A stretch of DNA of 64,000 bases, from positions 3,224,001 to 3,288,000 of the forward strand of contig NZ_CP041372.2 in NCBI RefSeq assembly GCF_006965545.2, given 5' to 3'. Origin of the DNA: Paenalkalicoccus suaedae. Its GTDB lineage: Bacteria; Bacillota; Bacilli; Bacillales; Salisediminibacteriaceae. The stretch's first letter is position 1; each line of letters begins with the position of its first letter. Under the pieces are notes generated by a model, which made no database searches, had not been told where the DNA came from, and saw only the letters and a list, made by a program, of their open reading frames with translations. Position numbers and translations under genes: made by a program. Shown here one piece after another: positions 62,429 through 64,000 of this stretch.

Positions 62429-63545
62429 AAAAACACCCCCGAAAGTTAGATTATCTACTCTAACTTTCGGGGGTCGGTACCGCGAAGACACCTATGAGGA
62501 CGGTAAAGCCGCTTATGAGAAGCTACAAAAGCTCGCTCTCGTCACCGAAGATATCAAAGAGCTAGGCTTTAGCGGTAGAAACAATCAGGAGATCAAAGTA
62601 GATTTCATTCCAACTCACCGCGACGAAAATGGCGTCAGTCTCAAAACGCTCCATCTTATGAGCAATCAATCTATGCCTCTTGGCAACCTGCAAGAGAGCG
62701 AGATCACAAGGCTTCAGCAATTAATCATGCTCATCCAGAGCTCCGGTGCAGATATTTCCCGCGTCTACGTGGAAGACTTCCGCACAGACACAACCATTAC
62801 CTTCGACGGCTATGCCTCCACCACAGCTCTAACGGAGGACGAGCTTTATACGTATTTACGGAAAACAAATCGATCCATCGGCACCTTTGAGTCCATAAAA
62901 AAGTACGAAGAGGACTTTAATCAGACAACAAACGAGCGCTTCCGTTTTGGATTTGATGAATTGGATCACCTCTATACATGCTCGGAGTACACCGAAGCAG
63001 GCACGTGCACCGGCATTAGGTTAACCGTTCGCTATCAGTATCCTGGCCTTTCAGAAGATAACGAACACCTATTAGCAGACGTCACCGCCATCTTAAATCT
63101 CTTAGACAACACCATGCAGGATATAAACTCCTACGAGCTCTTTATAGCAGAAGAAAACGACGAAGGCGAATGGTTCAAAGAAGTCCACTTCACCAAACAA
63201 GAACGCGACCAGTTTGAGAGTGTGGAAAATTTTATAGAAGTAAAGTTCTAGAGCATCCTAACGCAAATGTCCATACTCCCTATCTATGAAAAAGATGATA
63301 AGTAATTTAAAGAGCCATTTAAATACCTATTACGGATAAGTCTGTTCCAATTAAAGACATCATAGTGAACAGATTTCCTCTCTGAAATTGTCACAAGGAA
63401 TAGATGTCTTACAAAAGGTACAGTTAGCAGAGTTCCGTTAATCAATGCAAATATCTCTGAAGTTACTCAATTCAATTGTTCCGTATGGATTACCAATTCA
63501 TCGAAATATACATTACTTGAAATTCCCCTATTACATAACAAACGA

Positions 63546-63582
63546 TTAAGAGTACCAACTCAAATTGAGAAGGTACTCTTAA
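63546..63582. terminator. perfect hairpin in gene-poor region
   Basis: TTAAGAGTACC and GGTACTCTTAA are perfect 11-bp arms with an inner CTC/GAG pair. No U-run follows on either side, so it may be a terminator or another structure. The remainder of 63252-63650 is AT-rich DNA in which I see no gene. Confidence 0.5.
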
Positions 63583-63650
63583 ATACTGAATACAAAGGAT
63601 CTTAAAAATTTAAAATTGAATTTTTAAAATCTTTCGTTATTCACTATCTG

Positions 63651-64000
63651 CTATATAGTCTTGCCATTCTTAATAAACATTACAGCCTTTTTAAATCCTG
63701 AACCTGAAGTTAATCCAGATAATTTACCCCCTTTAAGCCAATCCTCTTCAGTAAGCGGGCTTTTATTAATGATTTTTTCAAACTCCTCAATATTTTCCGA
63801 TTGATTAAGTAATTGAAAAACTGCATTTACTCCAGTTGTTTTTTGCAAATAATAAGAGTTATCGTAGTAAAAATCATATTTCTCAGATTCTATAATTATA
63901 CTTTGTACCTTGAAACAACTCTCCCATTTCTCGTAAACCTTTTGCCATGCCTGATTAAAATAATCTGCTAAATCTAAAGCTTTATCGTCTAAATTTTGAA
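63651..64000 (-). CDS. hypothetical protein, C-terminal part (partial at right edge)
   Basis: The frame is open from the right edge to the stop at 63651, giving about 116 residues; the TTG at 63848 is internal, since the reading continues upstream (for example ADYFNQAWQKVYEKWESCF). The visible part is rich in aromatic residues and ends SGSGFKKAVMFIKNGKTI. No family recognised. Codon use is more AT-rich than the rest of the window, which could mean a more recently acquired region. Confidence 0.55.
   Translation of the reverse strand, partial: QNLDDKALDLADYFNQAWQKVYEKWESCFKVQSIIIESEKYDFYYDNSYYLQKTTGVNAVFQLLNQSENIEEFEKIINKSPLTEEDWLKGGKLSGLTSGSGFKKAVMFIKNGKTI

Larger units (their letters stand above)
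61005..62481 (-). mobile_element. IS3-family (IS150 group) insertion sequence, complete (1477 bp)
   Basis: Terminal inverted repeats GGTGGCTACCCCTAAAAGTT (left) and GGTACCGACCCCCGAAAGTT (right, reverse complement), both continuing AGAG. A 3-bp duplication GCG flanks it (61002-61004 and 62482-62484), as in IS3-type insertions. It carries the two overlapping frames orfA and orfB, transcribed opposite to the gene it interrupts. Confidence 0.93.
60722..63251 (+). pseudogene. anchored extracytoplasmic protein (paralog 2), split by an IS150-type element
   Basis: The 5' part (60722-61004) encodes the same anchor and AHTLSNYGDLVKIE up to LGILQYVS. The 3' part (62485-63251) continues EDTYEDGKAAYEKLQKL to the end, with the Cys pair and FVEQ-like tail of paralog 1. 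Joining across the 3-bp duplication GCG restores one uninterrupted frame, so no other damage is visible. GGAGG precedes the ATG. A truncated anchor peptide could still be made. Confidence 0.88.

Overview
The window looks like chromosome of a low-GC Gram-positive bacterium of the family Bacillaceae, probably an alkaliphilic or halotolerant one. Reasons: AGGAGG-type ribosome binding sites, T-box leaders, the Bacillus-order ribose operon, a TyrZ/MarR pair, YesMN-type two-component genes, IS256 and IS150-type elements, and very acidic secreted proteins. I cannot name a species.

Layout. 1-8.2 kb: small hypothetical genes, an M50-like membrane protein coupled to a short SDR, a lipoprotein, a duplicated acidic anchored protein pair, two GNAT genes. 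8.8-11.3 kb: an orphan sugar-binding lipoprotein and its LacI regulator, with twin operators. 12.4-18.2 kb: rbsRKDACB with promoter, cre-like site and two operators, one of them inside rbsK. 18.4-22.8 kb: a secreted ComEC-like hydrolase with a DUF3006 partner, then tyrZ with its T-box and a MarR gene. 23.2-24.7 kb: an MqsR/MqsA-Panacea toxin-antitoxin pair. 24.8-32.2 kb: a YesMN-like sensor pair (regulator frameshifted), an Fbp/Afu-type ABC transporter and a PHP phosphatase. 32.6-35.4 kb: small proteins, one with an apparent AUU start, plus a lipoprotein and a GGCT-like gene. 35.8-41.2 kb: a mannitol-type PTS operon carrying a hexulose-phosphate isomerase and an epimerase, with a divergent DeoR regulator. 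41.5-42.9 kb: a complete IS256-family element. 42.9-45 kb: a T-box-controlled MFS exporter and a small membrane protein. 45.8-50.5 kb: an SDR, FAD oxidase, FGGY kinase and RpiR cluster resembling E. coli ygcW-ygcU-ygcE. 51.4-59.2 kb: a large unknown membrane protein, a NERD protein, a GGDEF-EAL protein, small membrane proteins and an esterase. 59.4-63.3 kb: two paralogous anchored proteins, the second split by an IS150-type element. The right edge is AT-rich and holds a partial gene.

The most unusual property is in the intergenic DNA. Many gaps are filled with tandem arrays of 20-21 bp units. Several unrelated-looking core families (GTCATAAC, GTGATAAC, CGGATAAT, CGGTTAAT, ATCGCG, TTATGTTC) keep an almost fixed period. 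One family is organised into an exact 103-bp higher-order repeat at two loci. Some arrays carry shared accessory modules: a conserved leader, a palindromic spacer, and a roughly 230-nt element whose copies differ in ways that preserve its helices, as in a structured RNA. I know of no named system that matches this set.
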